NCBI RefSeq assembly: GCF_900114455.1
Contig: NZ_FOTC01000002.1
Span: 281,012-345,011, forward strand
DNA: 64,000 bases
Source: Halogranum rubrum
GTDB lineage: Archaea; Halobacteriota; Halobacteria; Halobacteriales; Haloferacaceae
Direction of reading: 5' to 3'
Part shown: positions 51,825 through 62,246 of the stretch, in pieces
Layout: each line of letters begins with the position of its first letter
How positions within the stretch are numbered: the first letter of the stretch is position 1
Made by a program: the position numbers and the translations under genes
The notes under the pieces: generated by a model
Databases searched by the model: none
What the model saw: only the letters and a program-made list of their open reading frames with translations
Told to the model about the DNA's origin: nothing

Positions 51825-51931
51825 ATCTGATTCCGCGCGCTCCGCTCTCCTCATACCCTAACTTTCGTAGAATGTCTCCATGGGCGATACGTTTACGTCT
51901 CCTCCCCGAGAAGGGCAGTCGAGGACGTCGT

Positions 51932-52195
51932 ATGCGAGAGGATACACACGTCCGACCCGTGCAGTCGACTCGGAAGGCGTCACGGAGTCGTCTTCCGAGT
52001 TCGCGTATCACCCGTGCACTCCTCGGTGGTGCGATGGCCGTCGCACTCGTCTCTGTCGTCGTCACCGGCGAACTCACGTGGGTCTACCCCACGTTCGGGT
52101 TCGTCTGTGTGGCGTGGGGACTGAAGGAAGCGCTGATGGCGTCGACGACACCGAGGACGCGAATCGAGACGGACCCGTCCGACCTGGACCAGTAG
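51932..52195 (+). CDS. Small membrane protein (87 aa)
   Basis: The ATG at 51932 (MREDTHVRPVQSTRKASRSR) is preferred over 51872 because the extra residues add only a basic leader. Two hydrophobic segments lie at about residues 30-46 and 48-66 (LTWVYPTFGFVCVAWGLKEA), and a short acidic C-terminus follows. No family is recognised. Confidence 0.55.
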   Translation: MREDTHVRPVQSTRKASRSRLPSSRITRALLGGAMAVALVSVVVTGELTWVYPTFGFVCVAWGLKEALMASTTPRTRIETDPSDLDQ

Positions 52196-52316
52196 TCCGG
52201 GTTACGCCCGTCTCAGTGATGCAGTCGCTGATTCTGTCGCTTGTCAGACGCTCGAGAGCGCGTCGGTACGTCGATACGCTTCGCTCTCGTCTCGGCGAGA
52301 GCAGAGAAGAGACGCG

Positions 52317-52754
52317 TTATCGCTCTTCGCTGTCGAGGACGCGAATCTGGTCGCCGCGGACCGTAACCGGAATCGGAACGGTCGCTTCGTACAGTTCGAC
52401 GGTGACCTGGTCTTTGCCTTCGTCGATACGCTGCACGCGCGCTTTCTCGCCTTTGAATGGACCGGCGATGAGTTCGACGATGTCTCCCTCGGCGATACCC
52501 TCCACGTCGGGCGTCGGCGACAGGAAGTGTTCGACTTCCGCCATCGACGACGTTCCGGGGACGATACTGCGGGCGTGTGGAATCTCTTCGAGCAGGCGTT
52601 CGAGGACGGCCGTGTTGTCGGATTCGACCATCACGTAGCTGGTGAGTTGGTCGGGTGCGAGCACGGCGTGAATCTCCGGCTCTTCCTTACTCGCGAGCAT
52701 GTCGGCGACGGTTCGCTCTTGGCTCGCGGTGGTCTTGACGGCGAAGATGGGCAT
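52317..52754 (-). CDS. spt5: Transcription elongation factor Spt5
   Basis: A 145-residue protein with an N-terminal NGN domain (FAVKTTASQERTVADMLAS) and a KOW domain (EGDIVELIAGPFKGEKARVQ). Archaeal Spt5 joins Spt4 to close RNA polymerase around DNA and raise processivity. Its start lies 4 bp after the secE stop, and ftsZ1 is further upstream on the same strand, the conserved haloarchaeal order. Confidence 0.97.
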   Translation of the reverse strand: MPIFAVKTTASQERTVADMLASKEEPEIHAVLAPDQLTSYVMVESDNTAVLERLLEEIPHARSIVPGTSSMAEVEHFLSPTPDVEGIAEGDIVELIAGPFKGEKARVQRIDEGKDQVTVELYEATVPIPVTVRGDQIRVLDSEER

Positions 52755-52758
52755 CTGC

Positions 52759-52935
52759 TCAGACGCCTCCCGGCGGGATGAAACTCATGACCGCGAAGAT
52801 CATGAACCCGAGCAGGCCGACGAGAAAGATACCCGCTCCGGCGATCTTCGCAATCTGGGAGAACTCGTTCCACGACGGCGTGCTGGCGAGTTTCAACACC
52901 CGCACGTAGCTCGTGAGGTCGTATTTGACGTCCAT
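52759..52935 (-). CDS. secE: Protein translocase subunit SecE (Sec61 gamma)
   Basis: ATG 52935 to TGA 52759 encodes 58 residues: an amphipathic start (DVKYDLTSYVRVLKLASTPS) then one membrane helix (AGAGIFLVGLLGFMIFAVMS). This is the archaeal SecE/Sec61-gamma form, a clamp for SecY in the protein-conducting channel. It sits directly upstream of spt5, as is usual in haloarchaea. Confidence 0.93.
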   Translation of the reverse strand: MDVKYDLTSYVRVLKLASTPSWNEFSQIAKIAGAGIFLVGLLGFMIFAVMSFIPPGGV

Positions 52936-53109
52936 AGTTACCGGGTCGTAGTACGCCCCACCATTTCTATCTATTGAATGCGAAGAGCGCCGAGTACGAA
53001 GTACGTCGCTAGCGTCGCAGAGAGGCGAGCGAGAAAGCGAGACGGTGAGAGACGGGAAAGTGAGAGAGTGAGAAAGCGAAAAGAACAGCGCCGGTCGTCT
53101 CGACGGCGC

Positions 53110-54264
53110 TCAGTCGATGAAGTCGATGTCTTCGCCGCGGCCGTCGGTCTGCGGCTGGGCGGCCTCGTTGCGGCCGTAAATCTGCGGCGACTCGACGCCC
53201 GTGACGACGATCATCGTCCGCATCTCGCCTTCGAGTTCCTCGTCGATGGAGGTCCCCCAGATGATGCGCGCGTCGGGGTCGATGCGGTCGTAAATCTCCT
53301 CGACGACGCCCTCGGCCTCTTCGATGCTCATGTCCGACCCACCGGTGACGTTGACGAGTGCGGAGTTCGCACTGGAGATGTCGACGTCGAGCAGCGGCGA
53401 ACGAAGTGCGGATTTCACGGAGTCTTGAGCCTTCGACTCGGAGTCCGACTCCCCGAGACCGATCATCGCGACACCGCCTTTCTCCATGACGGTGCGAACG
53501 TCGGCGAAGTCGAGGTTGACCAAGCCCGGTTTCGTGATGAGTTCGGTGATACCCTTCACCGAGCGCATCAGTACCTCGTCGCTCACTTTGAACGCTTGTC
53601 GGACGGGGAGTTTGCCGACGGCGTCGAGGAGACGGTCGTTCGGGACGACGATGACCGTGTCCGCGACGTCGCGGAGGCGTTCCAGACCGGCCTCGGCGTT
53701 CGTCCGGCGGACCTCACCCTCGGCGGTGAACGGCGTCGTGACGATGGCGATGGTGAGTGCGCCCGACTCGCGGGCGGCCTTGGCGACGACCGGTGCGGAC
53801 CCGGTTCCCGTCCCGCCGCCGAGACCGGCGGTGACGAACACCATGTCCGAGCCCTCGATAGAGTCGTGAATCTCCTCTTGGCTCTCGATTGCGGCCTCCT
53901 CGCCGACCTGTGGGAGCGACCCGGCACCGCGTCCTTGGGTCTTCTGCTGGCCCATCAGAATCTTCGTGTCGGCCTCGATGTTGACGAGGTGCTGAACGTC
54001 GGTGTTCGCGGCGACGAGTTTCGCGCCGTGGATGCCCTCTTCGGCCATGCGGTTGACCGTGTTCCCACCGGCACCGCCACAGCCGACGACGGTGATGTTC
54101 GTCTGGAGGTCTTGCAGAATGTCCTGCAACTCCTCGTCGGTCATCTTGCCCGTTCGTCGGGGCTGTGCGTCGACGTCCCCGTCGGACGACCCGCCCCCGT
54201 TCTGGGCTGGCCCATCCGCTGTTTCTTCGGCTTCACTGATTGCATCCTCGACGAGAGAGTCCAT
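53110..54264 (-). CDS. ftsZ1: Cell-division GTPase FtsZ1
   Basis: ATG 54264 gives 384 residues. A 45-residue acidic leader precedes [15 protein letters not shown], the nucleotide-binding start. GGGTGTGS (residues 149-156) is the tubulin signature. [20 protein letters not shown] is the T7 loop that activates GTP hydrolysis. The C-terminus (RGEDIDFID) matches haloarchaeal FtsZ1. It assembles the division ring and is needed for recruitment of later components. It is followed by secE after 174 bp. Confidence 0.96.
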   Translation of the reverse strand: MDSLVEDAISEAEETADGPAQNGGGSSDGDVDAQPRRTGKMTDEELQDILQDLQTNITVVGCGGAGGNTVNRMAEEGIHGAKLVAANTDVQHLVNIEADTKILMGQQKTQGRGAGSLPQVGEEAAIESQEEIHDSIEGSDMVFVTAGLGGGTGTGSAPVVAKAARESGALTIAIVTTPFTAEGEVRRTNAEAGLERLRDVADTVIVVPNDRLLDAVGKLPVRQAFKVSDEVLMRSVKGITELITKPGLVNLDFADVRTVMEKGGVAMIGLGESDSESKAQDSVKSALRSPLLDVDISSANSALVNVTGGSDMSIEEAEGVVEEIYDRIDPDARIIWGTSIDEELEGEMRTMIVVTGVESPQIYGRNEAAQPQTDGRGEDIDFID

Positions 54265-54436
54265 ATTTATGGACAGGGTTTGTCGAGGCTCCCTAATTAT
54301 CTTTCTCCCTCCCGTCAGACGGATGTACGACAATTCTTCCAGCAAGACTCCCGGTGAGAATACCAGACAGGTATCTAGATAGCTATCCAGAAACCCACCG
54401 AAAGCGGGGAAGAGAGCATCGTTCTCGGCAAATGAG

Positions 54437-55801
54437 TCAAACCGGGAAGCGGTGTGTCTGCTCGGTCCGAACCGACTCCGGTGGGATGCGGCTTCCGTTG
54501 ACTTCGACGGCGTGGCCCGCCGCGAGTTTTCCGAACGCCGGTCCCTCGGGAACGCCGAGTGTCGCCGCCTTCCCGGGGTCGAACGCTCTCTCGCGGGCGA
54601 CGACGACGTCGCCGTCGCGTTCGACGCTGTCGTACTTCTCAGTGTCCGTCGCGAGCAACTCGACCAGCGAGTCGACCAGTGCGTCGTAGTCGCTCTCTTC
54701 GTGGACGGCGGCCCGACCTGCCGCACGCGACCCGTTGTGGTCTGTCTCGAAGGCGACGGTGTGGGATTCGACGGTCTCGCGCGTCGCGTCGGCGTCGACC
54801 GCCTGCGCTTCTTCGAGCAGTTCGCTCGGGAGGTCGACGACGGAGAACTCAGCACGTTCCTCACTGTCGACACCGAATCGCAGACCCTCGTCGACGGGCG
54901 TCAACTCGCTCTCCAGTTCCGCGACGAGGTCCAGCGGTCTGTCGTCGACTTCGCGGACCCACGTCTCGCTGACGACGCGGTAGCCGAGTTCGTCGACGAG
55001 GGCCTTCAGGTCGGGTTTGTCGCCGTCGACGACGGCGTACTCGGCCGCGCTCTGCTCGAACACCTGCGCGACGACGTCTCGTCTCGCGTCGGCGTCGCCG
55101 AGTTCGGCCAACTCGTCTAACTGCCAGTCGGCGGCGATATGTCCGACCGACCACGCCGTCTCGCCGACGATGCGAGTGGGTCGCGGGACGTAGTGGCCAC
55201 CGCCGAAACCGACGAGGTGGTGCGGAGACGCGTCGGCGGCGACGCCCTCGACGGCGAGGACGGCCTCGGCGACGGCGCGCGCGCCCGCCTCGTCCTCCCA
55301 CTCGGACTCGCTGCTCCCCAACTCGACGAACATCGAGGGGACGTCCATCACGCTGGGGCCGTGGTGCGTACACTCGATACCGACGTCGTAGCGGTCGGGT
55401 GCGTACTCTTCGAACGCTGAGACGAGGGCTTTCTGTGCGCCGGGGGCGGCCCGCGCGAGTGCTCCCGCTTCGCCGCCGTAGTTCGCCTCGCCGAAGTTGC
55501 CGGTGAAGTGGGCAGTGAGAAGCGGGCCGGTGTCGCCGGAGTGTCGAGAGACGAAAAAGAGGAGGTCGGGGTCGTCGAACGCGTCGTCGACGCCGTCGAG
55601 TTCGACGTGGATACGGTCGAACGTCCGGAGTTCGAAGGCGGGCGCGCCAGTTCCGTCGTCGCCGGTGCGGTAGACGACGCCACCACCGTCGCTCTCTGGG
55701 CGACTCTCGTCCGTGTGTTCGGTCCAGTCGGCGCAAGCTAACAGTTGCTCGCCGATGTGTTCCGATGCGCTGTCGGCGCGACTGACGACGATGGCAATCA
55801 C
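54437..55801 (-). CDS. dtdA: D-aminoacyl-tRNA deacylase (DTD2/GEK1 type)
   Basis: A 454-residue protein with the archaeal/plant deacylase core: [20 protein letters not shown] and [11 protein letters not shown] are the metal- and substrate-binding motifs. It frees tRNA from D-amino acids, protecting translation. The C-terminal 180 residues, acidic and helical, are an extension found in haloarchaea. It is monocistronic on the minus strand. Confidence 0.93.
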   Translation of the reverse strand: MIAIVVSRADSASEHIGEQLLACADWTEHTDESRPESDGGGVVYRTGDDGTGAPAFELRTFDRIHVELDGVDDAFDDPDLLFFVSRHSGDTGPLLTAHFTGNFGEANYGGEAGALARAAPGAQKALVSAFEEYAPDRYDVGIECTHHGPSVMDVPSMFVELGSSESEWEDEAGARAVAEAVLAVEGVAADASPHHLVGFGGGHYVPRPTRIVGETAWSVGHIAADWQLDELAELGDADARRDVVAQVFEQSAAEYAVVDGDKPDLKALVDELGYRVVSETWVREVDDRPLDLVAELESELTPVDEGLRFGVDSEERAEFSVVDLPSELLEEAQAVDADATRETVESHTVAFETDHNGSRAAGRAAVHEESDYDALVDSLVELLATDTEKYDSVERDGDVVVARERAFDPGKAATLGVPEGPAFGKLAAGHAVEVNGSRIPPESVRTEQTHRFPV

Positions 55802-55851
55802 GTCCGAGAGTAGGTGCGTCGAGGCGCTAAAACGAGTCGATTTCGTCGAAC

Positions 55852-57186
55852 TCAGTCGTCGCTCTTCACGTCTGCACTACCGGTCCGCGCTTCCTGAATC
55901 GTGTTCGCGGTGAGTTGTGCGACCTCTTTGACGTCACTCAGCCGGGTGGCGAACATCGCGACGCCGAGGACCATGTAGACGGCGGTGTACGCGATGAGTA
56001 TGTTGTAGGTATCGAACGAGGGGACTGTACGGATGAAGTAGAACTCGACGACGACTTGCGAGACGAACAGGACGAGGATGGCGATTGCCTCGCGCACGCT
56101 GATACGGAAGTTGATGAGCACGGCGAGCGCGAAGAAGCTCTGTGCCGCCGTAATCCAGATTTCTCCCGCCTGCTTCTGGTCGAACGGGAGGACGCCGTAT
56201 CGACCGAGTGCGATGCTGTAGACGACGACGAGCGTCCCGATGAGGAGCGTCCACTGGTTGAGTTTCGAGGAGATGAGCGCGTTGAACGCTGCCGTCGACC
56301 GAGCCTTGTTGACGAGGTAGGCGACGACGATGAGTTCGGGACTCTCACTCGCCAGCGGTGCAATCCACTGAATCATGAAGAACGGCGGGATTCCGATTCC
56401 CTTCCCTAGCTCTTCCAGACCGTGTGCGAACGGTTCGACGGCGGTGAAGATGAGGAATCCGGAGAACGCAAAGAGGGTCAGGACGGTGGCGATACGACGG
56501 GCTTTCGGGTACTGCTGGAGATGTGCGGGGACGCCGACGTGAGCCTCCGACTCCTCGACGTCGCCGCGAATGATGATGGCGATGTAGGTGACGTAGATGC
56601 CGACGAGGACGACCATGTCGATGATGTCTATCCCGTTGCCGAGAGGGACGAGGAACGCGTAGAGCGTCGCGGCGCTCAGAAAGAGAATCTCGGTGGCGAT
56701 ACTTCGGTCGAGTTTGACCGCGTCGGCGAGGAAGCCGTCGTTCTGTTCGACGGCAGTGTCGTTAGTCTTCTGTGCGCGCCAGATGGAGAAGAGGGCGATA
56801 CCGGACCAGCCGAGTCCGATGAGGATGCGGTTTGCACCGGTCATGTTGGCGACGGCGAGGTTTGCGGCTTCCTGACCGGCGGGCGTTCCGGCCTGCGCGC
56901 CCGCTTGCCACGCGAACAGCGCGTCGACTGCGTACTCGGGCGCGACGGCGAGCACGGCGAGTATCGCCAGTGCGAACGCCCTCGGGACGTCTTTCTCGGC
57001 CGTCTCTGCCCCCCACGCGAGCAGGAACGACGCGCCGAGTACCGCCAGCCCACTGACCCCGACGACGGCGAGTGTGCTGGTTGACTCGGCGTGGTGCATC
57101 CCCGTCGCGTAGAAGACGAGCCACGGCACGGTGAGAATCACCGCTCCGACGAGGGCAGAAAGCGGGTGGCGAAGTAACGAGGTCAT
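55852..57186 (-). CDS. Sodium/calcium exchanger-family transporter
   Basis: The start at 57186 gives 444 residues with about ten membrane helices. Two inverted repeats each carry an acidic motif: AVAPEYAVDALFAW in the first half and PLASESPELIVVAYLVNKA in the second. These fit the alpha-repeats of the Ca2+/cation antiporter superfamily. It would exchange Na+ (or H+) for Ca2+ or another divalent cation at the cytoplasmic membrane; ion choice is inferred. Confidence 0.92.
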   Translation of the reverse strand: MTSLLRHPLSALVGAVILTVPWLVFYATGMHHAESTSTLAVVGVSGLAVLGASFLLAWGAETAEKDVPRAFALAILAVLAVAPEYAVDALFAWQAGAQAGTPAGQEAANLAVANMTGANRILIGLGWSGIALFSIWRAQKTNDTAVEQNDGFLADAVKLDRSIATEILFLSAATLYAFLVPLGNGIDIIDMVVLVGIYVTYIAIIIRGDVEESEAHVGVPAHLQQYPKARRIATVLTLFAFSGFLIFTAVEPFAHGLEELGKGIGIPPFFMIQWIAPLASESPELIVVAYLVNKARSTAAFNALISSKLNQWTLLIGTLVVVYSIALGRYGVLPFDQKQAGEIWITAAQSFFALAVLINFRISVREAIAILVLFVSQVVVEFYFIRTVPSFDTYNILIAYTAVYMVLGVAMFATRLSDVKEVAQLTANTIQEARTGSADVKSDD

Positions 57187-57330
57187 ATCGAGGCGAACTC
57201 TTGGGAGACAAGTATCTTTTCCGCTTCCGGACATCGATATCGGCCGGTAGAGTCATAAACGACGCTTCTCGGCACCGTTCCACTTGCGGGAGACGCGCTG
57301 TTTATGACTCACCCTCTCCTGCACCGCGGT

Positions 57331-58161
57331 ATGCAGGTCTTCGGACTCGTCGGTAACCCCGTCGGACACTCACTGTCGCCGCCGATGCACGAGGTGGCCT
57401 ACGAGGCGCTCGGCATGGATGCCCGCTACGTGACGTTCGAACCGGACCCCGACTCGCTCGCCGACGCCGTCCGCGGTGCGGACGCGCTCGGTATCACCGG
57501 ACTGAACGTCACGATTCCGTTCAAACAGGAGATGCTCGAACTCGTCGACCCCGACCCGCTGGCCGCCCGTATCGGCGCGGTCAACACCGTCGACTTCTCC
57601 AGTGATGGCGACGTTCCGACGGGCTACAACACGGACGCAGGCGGTGCACGACGCGCGCTGGAGCGACACGACGTCGCTCTCGACGGCGCGGCTGCCGTCG
57701 TCGTCGGCGCGGGTGGCGCGGGGCGAGCCGTCGCGTTCGCACTCGCCGACGCGGGGGCGACGGTCCACGTCGCCAATCGGACGGAATCGACGGCGACAGA
57801 GCTCGCGGACGCCGTCGCCGAGACGGAGAGCGTCGCGAACGACGCGGTGACTGCGGGTGGACTCGATTCGTTGGCACCGACCGTCCCCGACGCGGACGTA
57901 CTCGTCAACGCGACGAGCGTCGGGATGGAGTCCGACGAGACGCCGGTCCCCGCAGAGCTACTGCACGCCAACCTCGCCGTGATGGACGCCGTATACAGCC
58001 CCTTGGAGACGCGTCTCCTGCGAGACGCCACCCAAGCCGGTGCGACCACCGTCGACGGCGCGTGGATGCTGCTGTATCAGGGGGTCGAAGCGTTCGAACA
58101 CTGGACCGGTCGAGACCCGCCAGTCGACAAGATGAACACGGCGCTTCGGTCCCGGCTCTGA
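57331..58161 (+). CDS. aroE: Shikimate dehydrogenase
   Basis: The start at 57331 gives 276 residues. [20 protein letters not shown] has the S-x-S shikimate-binding motif, [12 protein letters not shown] the catalytic Lys, and [20 protein letters not shown] the NADP Rossmann site. It reduces 3-dehydroshikimate in aromatic amino-acid and folate precursor synthesis. The chorismate-using enzymes follow 1.2 kb downstream on the same strand. Confidence 0.95.
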   Translation: MQVFGLVGNPVGHSLSPPMHEVAYEALGMDARYVTFEPDPDSLADAVRGADALGITGLNVTIPFKQEMLELVDPDPLAARIGAVNTVDFSSDGDVPTGYNTDAGGARRALERHDVALDGAAAVVVGAGGAGRAVAFALADAGATVHVANRTESTATELADAVAETESVANDAVTAGGLDSLAPTVPDADVLVNATSVGMESDETPVPAELLHANLAVMDAVYSPLETRLLRDATQAGATTVDGAWMLLYQGVEAFEHWTGRDPPVDKMNTALRSRL

Positions 58162-58206
58162 CGCTGTCGTTGGCCTTTAAATACCGGGCACTCTTACTGT
58201 CGCTCA

Positions 58207-59310
58207 ATGTCACTACTCGACAAGCTGAAATCGCTGCTCGGGATGGACAGCGCGTCCACAGAGCGAGAGCGTCGAGATTCGAGCGATTCGAGCGTTACGG
58301 TCGAACGCGACACGCGAGCGGACCGGACGGACGCCAACGCCGAGAGCGAGGCAGTCGCCGAGGGGAAAGAAGCACCCTCCGACGTCGACACCGAGAAACG
58401 GGCCGACCACGAGGACGTCGACGCCGAGAACGAAGCGGCAGTCAAGGGAACGGACGAACCAGCCGACGACTCGTCTGACGACGACTCGGCCGACGAACCC
58501 GCGGGCGAAGAGACGACGTCCGCGGCGTCGACCGAGTCGATGGTCGAAGAAGAAGCGGTCGACGACGCCGACGAGGCGGCCGAGACGGCCGAGGCCGCAG
58601 GTCCCGACACCGACGCTGGTGCCGCCGAGACGGCGGACGTCGAAACCTCGGACGCAGTGTCAGAAGCCGAAGAAGCCGAAGTCCCCGACGCTGAAGCGGA
58701 CGACACAGGCGACGTAGACGAGGAAGACGAGCCAATCGCCGAAGACACCGACGCGTCGTCGTCGACGGACGCACTCGTCGACGAGGATGCCGAGGGTGCA
58801 GAAGCCGCTGAACCGGCCGAAGCCGCCGGGCCGGGAGCCGACGAGATGGACGTCGACGTCGACGAGGAGAGTGAGGAGGAAGAAGCTGAAACAGCGGATG
58901 TCGACGAGGCTGACGAAGTCAGCGAGGAAGACGAGCCAATCGCCGAAGACACGGACGCGTCGTCGTCGACGGACGCACTCGTCGACGAAGACGCCGAAGA
59001 CGTCGAGGCGGCCGAACCGGCCGAAGCCGCCGGACCGGAGTCCGAAGACGTCACTACCGACGTCGACGATGCGGAACACGACACCGACGCGGATGGCGAC
59101 GAGTCCGAAGACGCAGACGCCGGGCCGGACGACTCGCCCGACGTCGACACGGTGAAAGGAATCGGCCCGGCGTACGCCGACCGACTCCACGAGGCGGGTA
59201 TCGAGACGGTCCACGACCTCGCGACGGCCGACGCCGCCGACCTCGCTGGAAAAATCTCGGTCTCCGAGAAGCGCGTCGGTCGCTGGATCGACCGCGCCCA
59301 AGAGCAGTAA
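58207..59310 (+). CDS. Acidic protein with C-terminal helix-hairpin-helix domain
   Basis: A 367-residue protein. Residues 310-367 form a helix-hairpin-helix/SAP-like domain ([20 protein letters not shown]), probably DNA-binding. The preceding 300 residues are nearly all Asp, Glu, Ala, Ser and Thr, with no other domain. Two blocks of about 100 bp (58727-58830 and 58928-59031) are almost identical, giving a duplicated [20 protein letters not shown] stretch. It may link DNA with a charge-driven condensate; this is inference. Confidence 0.85.
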   Translation: MSLLDKLKSLLGMDSASTERERRDSSDSSVTVERDTRADRTDANAESEAVAEGKEAPSDVDTEKRADHEDVDAENEAAVKGTDEPADDSSDDDSADEPAGEETTSAASTESMVEEEAVDDADEAAETAEAAGPDTDAGAAETADVETSDAVSEAEEAEVPDAEADDTGDVDEEDEPIAEDTDASSSTDALVDEDAEGAEAAEPAEAAGPGADEMDVDVDEESEEEEAETADVDEADEVSEEDEPIAEDTDASSSTDALVDEDAEDVEAAEPAEAAGPESEDVTTDVDDAEHDTDADGDESEDADAGPDDSPDVDTVKGIGPAYADRLHEAGIETVHDLATADAADLAGKISVSEKRVGRWIDRAQEQ

Positions 59311-59387
59311 ACCTCCTTCTATCACACCGCTGTCCTGCGGTCGCCCGTCACGAAACCGTTACCTGTGGCCATCTCGACTCCAGAGGT

Positions 59388-60941
59388 ATGGCAGAACCCA
59401 CCGCCGTCACCGACCGCCCGACCTTCCGTGCTCTCGCTACCGAGACACCGGTCGGCGGCCGCGTGCCAATCGAAGTTCGCCTGTCGGTGGGTGACCCTTT
59501 CGAGGCCTACCGACGAGCACGAGACGGTCCCGGTGGGGTCTATCTCGAAACGACCGGCGGGCGCTCCGGGTGGGGCTACTTCGCCGTCGACCCGGTCGAA
59601 CGGTTGCAGGTGAGCGCCGACGCCGTCCTCGCCGACCCGGAGACACCGGGGCACGGCGACTTCGCGCGTCCGTCGCCGTCGCTCGCGGCGCTCGACGGTC
59701 TGCTCTCCGGAGAGACGCTCGTCCGTGGCGACTGCGAGGTGCCGTACCCCTGCGGCGCGTTCGGATGGCTCTCGTACGACATCGCCCGCGAACTCGAATC
59801 GCTCCCTGCGCACACCGTCGACGACAGAGCACTTCCGCACCTCCAAGTCGGCGTCTACGACCGTGTCGCCGCGTGGCGAGAACCCAGAGGCGAGAGCGAC
59901 GAGGAGACGACGCTCCACGTCACCTGCTGTCCGCGGATTCCGTCGAACTCCGACCTCGACGCTGTCTACGACGACGCACTCGACCGAGCGCTCGGACTCG
60001 CAGAGGCGGCCATCGCGGGCGACCCGTCGGTCGGCCCGCCGCCAGTCGACGCCCGCGAGGCCGAGTTCGTCAGCGACTGCGGCCGCGAGGTGTACGCCGA
60101 CCGGGTTCGACGCGTCAAAGAGTACATTCGCGACGGCGACACGTTCCAAGCAAACATCGCGCAGCGACTCGTCGCGCCCGCCGCCGTCCATCCGGTCGAC
60201 GCCTACGCGGCGCTCCGGCGGGTCAACCCCGCGCCCTACTCCGGTCTCGTCGAGTTCTCCGGTCCGGGGTGGTCGGGCGGCATCGACCTCGTGAGCGCGA
60301 GTCCCGAACTCCTGCTCGAACGCGACGGCGACCGACTCGTGACCGAACCCATCGCCGGGACGCGCCCGCGTGGGAAGACGCCCGACGAGGACCAGCGACT
60401 CGAAGCCGACCTGCTCGGCGACGAGAAGGAGCGTGCGGAACACGCGATGCTCGTCGACCTCGAACGCAACGACTTGGGGAAAGTCTCGGAGTACGGGTCT
60501 GTGGAGGTAACGGACTACCGACGCGTCGACCGCTACTCGGAGGTGATGCATCTCGTCTCGTTGGTCGAGGGCCGCCTTCGCCCGGACGCTACCCTCGCCG
60601 ACGCCGTCGCGGCGACGTTCCCCGGCGGCACCATCACTGGCGCACCGAAGCCGCGAACGATGGAGATTATCGACGAACTCGAAGCGACTCGCCGTGGTCC
60701 CTACACCGGGAGCATGGCCGTCTTCGGCTTCGACGGACGGGCGACGCTGAACATCGTCATCCGGACGCTCGTTCGCTGGCGCGACGAGTACCATCTCCGT
60801 GTCGGCGCGGGTATCGTCCACGACTCGGACCCCGACAGCGAGTACGACGAGACGCTGGCGAAGGGGAGAGCGCTCGTGAACGCCATCGACGAGGCGCTCG
60901 GCGAGCGCGGTGACCTCCGCGTGGAGGAGGTCGAACGGTGA
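59388..60941 (+). CDS. pabB: Chorismate-utilising enzyme, aminodeoxychorismate synthase I (PabB) or anthranilate synthase I (TrpE)
   Basis: A 517-residue chorismate-binding protein. [20 protein letters not shown] and [16 protein letters not shown] are active-site segments, and [10 protein letters not shown] lies nearby. Context (PabA after it, PabC 1.3 kb on) argues for PabB, which aminates chorismate for 4-aminobenzoate. The P-I-A-G-T motif, with Ala where many PabBs have a catalytic Lys, is instead the TrpE type. The gene overlaps the downstream amidotransferase by four bases. Confidence 0.8.
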   Translation: MAEPTAVTDRPTFRALATETPVGGRVPIEVRLSVGDPFEAYRRARDGPGGVYLETTGGRSGWGYFAVDPVERLQVSADAVLADPETPGHGDFARPSPSLAALDGLLSGETLVRGDCEVPYPCGAFGWLSYDIARELESLPAHTVDDRALPHLQVGVYDRVAAWREPRGESDEETTLHVTCCPRIPSNSDLDAVYDDALDRALGLAEAAIAGDPSVGPPPVDAREAEFVSDCGREVYADRVRRVKEYIRDGDTFQANIAQRLVAPAAVHPVDAYAALRRVNPAPYSGLVEFSGPGWSGGIDLVSASPELLLERDGDRLVTEPIAGTRPRGKTPDEDQRLEADLLGDEKERAEHAMLVDLERNDLGKVSEYGSVEVTDYRRVDRYSEVMHLVSLVEGRLRPDATLADAVAATFPGGTITGAPKPRTMEIIDELEATRRGPYTGSMAVFGFDGRATLNIVIRTLVRWRDEYHLRVGAGIVHDSDPDSEYDETLAKGRALVNAIDEALGERGDLRVEEVER

Positions 60942-61516
60942 CCACCATTCTCGTCGTCGACAACTACGACTCGTTCGCCTACAACCTCGTCCAGTACGTC
61001 GGCGAGTTCGCCGACGAGGTAATCGTCCGGCGTAACGACGCCGTCGACGTTGACGGGATTCGCGCGCTCGACCCCGACGGCATCGTCGTCTCGCCCGGAC
61101 CCGGCACGCCCGAGGATGCCGGCGTGTCGATTCCGGTCTTCACAGAACTCGACTACCCGACGCTCGGCGTCTGTCTCGGGCATCAGGCACTCTGTGCCGC
61201 CCTCGGTGCACCCGTCGGTCACGCACCCGACGTCGTCCACGGCAAACCCTCGACCATCGTCCACGACGGCGAGGGCCTCTTTCGTGGGCTTCCCGAGCGA
61301 TTTGCGGTCGGTCGATACCACTCGCTGGCCGTCGAACGCGACGACCTGCCGGCCGAACTCGTCGAGACGGCGTGGACCGACGACGAGCGCCGAGTCGTGA
61401 TGGGCGTCCGCCACCGGTCGAAACCGCACGTCGGCGTACAGTTTCATCCCGAGAGTATTCTCACGGAAGGTGGCAAAGAGATGGTTCGGAACTTCGTCAC
61501 GTACGCGAACCAGTAA
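60938..61516 (+). CDS. pabA: Glutamine amidotransferase subunit (PabA/TrpG)
   Basis: The GTG start gives 192 residues. [18 protein letters not shown] is the family start. [10 protein letters not shown] holds the catalytic Cys79 and VQFHPESI the catalytic His170/Glu172. It releases ammonia from glutamine for the partner chorismate enzyme encoded just upstream (ATGA-type overlap), acting as PabA or TrpG depending on the partner. Confidence 0.93.
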   Translation: MTTILVVDNYDSFAYNLVQYVGEFADEVIVRRNDAVDVDGIRALDPDGIVVSPGPGTPEDAGVSIPVFTELDYPTLGVCLGHQALCAALGAPVGHAPDVVHGKPSTIVHDGEGLFRGLPERFAVGRYHSLAVERDDLPAELVETAWTDDERRVVMGVRHRSKPHVGVQFHPESILTEGGKEMVRNFVTYANQ

Positions 61517-61635
61517 GTACACATCGAACTCGACGGGTGCGACGAGTGCGACCGGTTCGACGAAGCAATTAAACAGGGTGCGCATACGTGACTCTGGGTC
61601 GACATTCATCTCCTCACGACGCGTATCAGCAGTAG

Positions 61636-62208
61636 ATGACGTTCGTGCTGCAGTTCGAGGTAACCGGACCGGTCACGTTCGTGTTGTTCGTGCTTCTGTT
61701 TCTCCTTGCGATTGCCTTGGTTGTGTTCCTCGTCACGTTCGTGGGTGGACTGCTCGTCACAATCGTATCGCTCCCGCTACTGGCCGTTCTTCCGTCGGTT
61801 CGGCAGGTGTTCGTCGGACTCACTGAACGCCTCACGGGTGGCTCCGTCGACTCACTCACCGACCGGTGGTTCCTCGTCGTGTACGCCCTCTGTATCGAGT
61901 CGTACGGGTTCGTCTTCGTAATCTGTCTGTTCACGTTCGTCGACACGTATTGGCCACTGATAGAGGGTGTCGAGCAGTGGTTCGCATCGCCCACCGTAGC
62001 CGGTCTCGCCGGTGCCTTCGCCGTCGTCGCTGTCGCTGTGTTCGGTCTCCTCGCATTCGTCGGTACCCGGACCGTGTCGCTCTCGACGCTTCGCGCCGTC
62101 GGTGAGTGGGCCGTCTATCTCGTCGTCTATCACGTGCTGACGCTCGTCGCGGCGTTCGGCTTTCCGATAGCTCTCGTCCACGCCTTCGATTGGATTCTCC
62201 GTTACTGA
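61636..62208 (+). CDS. Four-helix membrane protein inside the pab cluster
   Basis: A 190-residue protein with hydrophobic segments around residues 12-37, 41-56, 83-104 and 118-140, then a further one near 165. It is AT-richer, with Phe/Val-rich helices unlike its neighbours. No family is recognised. It lies between the amidotransferase and the lyase genes on the same strand, 120 bp and 38 bp away; its role in folate synthesis, if any, is unknown. Confidence 0.75.
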   Translation: MTFVLQFEVTGPVTFVLFVLLFLLAIALVVFLVTFVGGLLVTIVSLPLLAVLPSVRQVFVGLTERLTGGSVDSLTDRWFLVVYALCIESYGFVFVICLFTFVDTYWPLIEGVEQWFASPTVAGLAGAFAVVAVAVFGLLAFVGTRTVSLSTLRAVGEWAVYLVVYHVLTLVAAFGFPIALVHAFDWILRY

Positions 62209-62246
62209 GGACACGACTTTTATCGACGCGCACGACAGACAAACCG

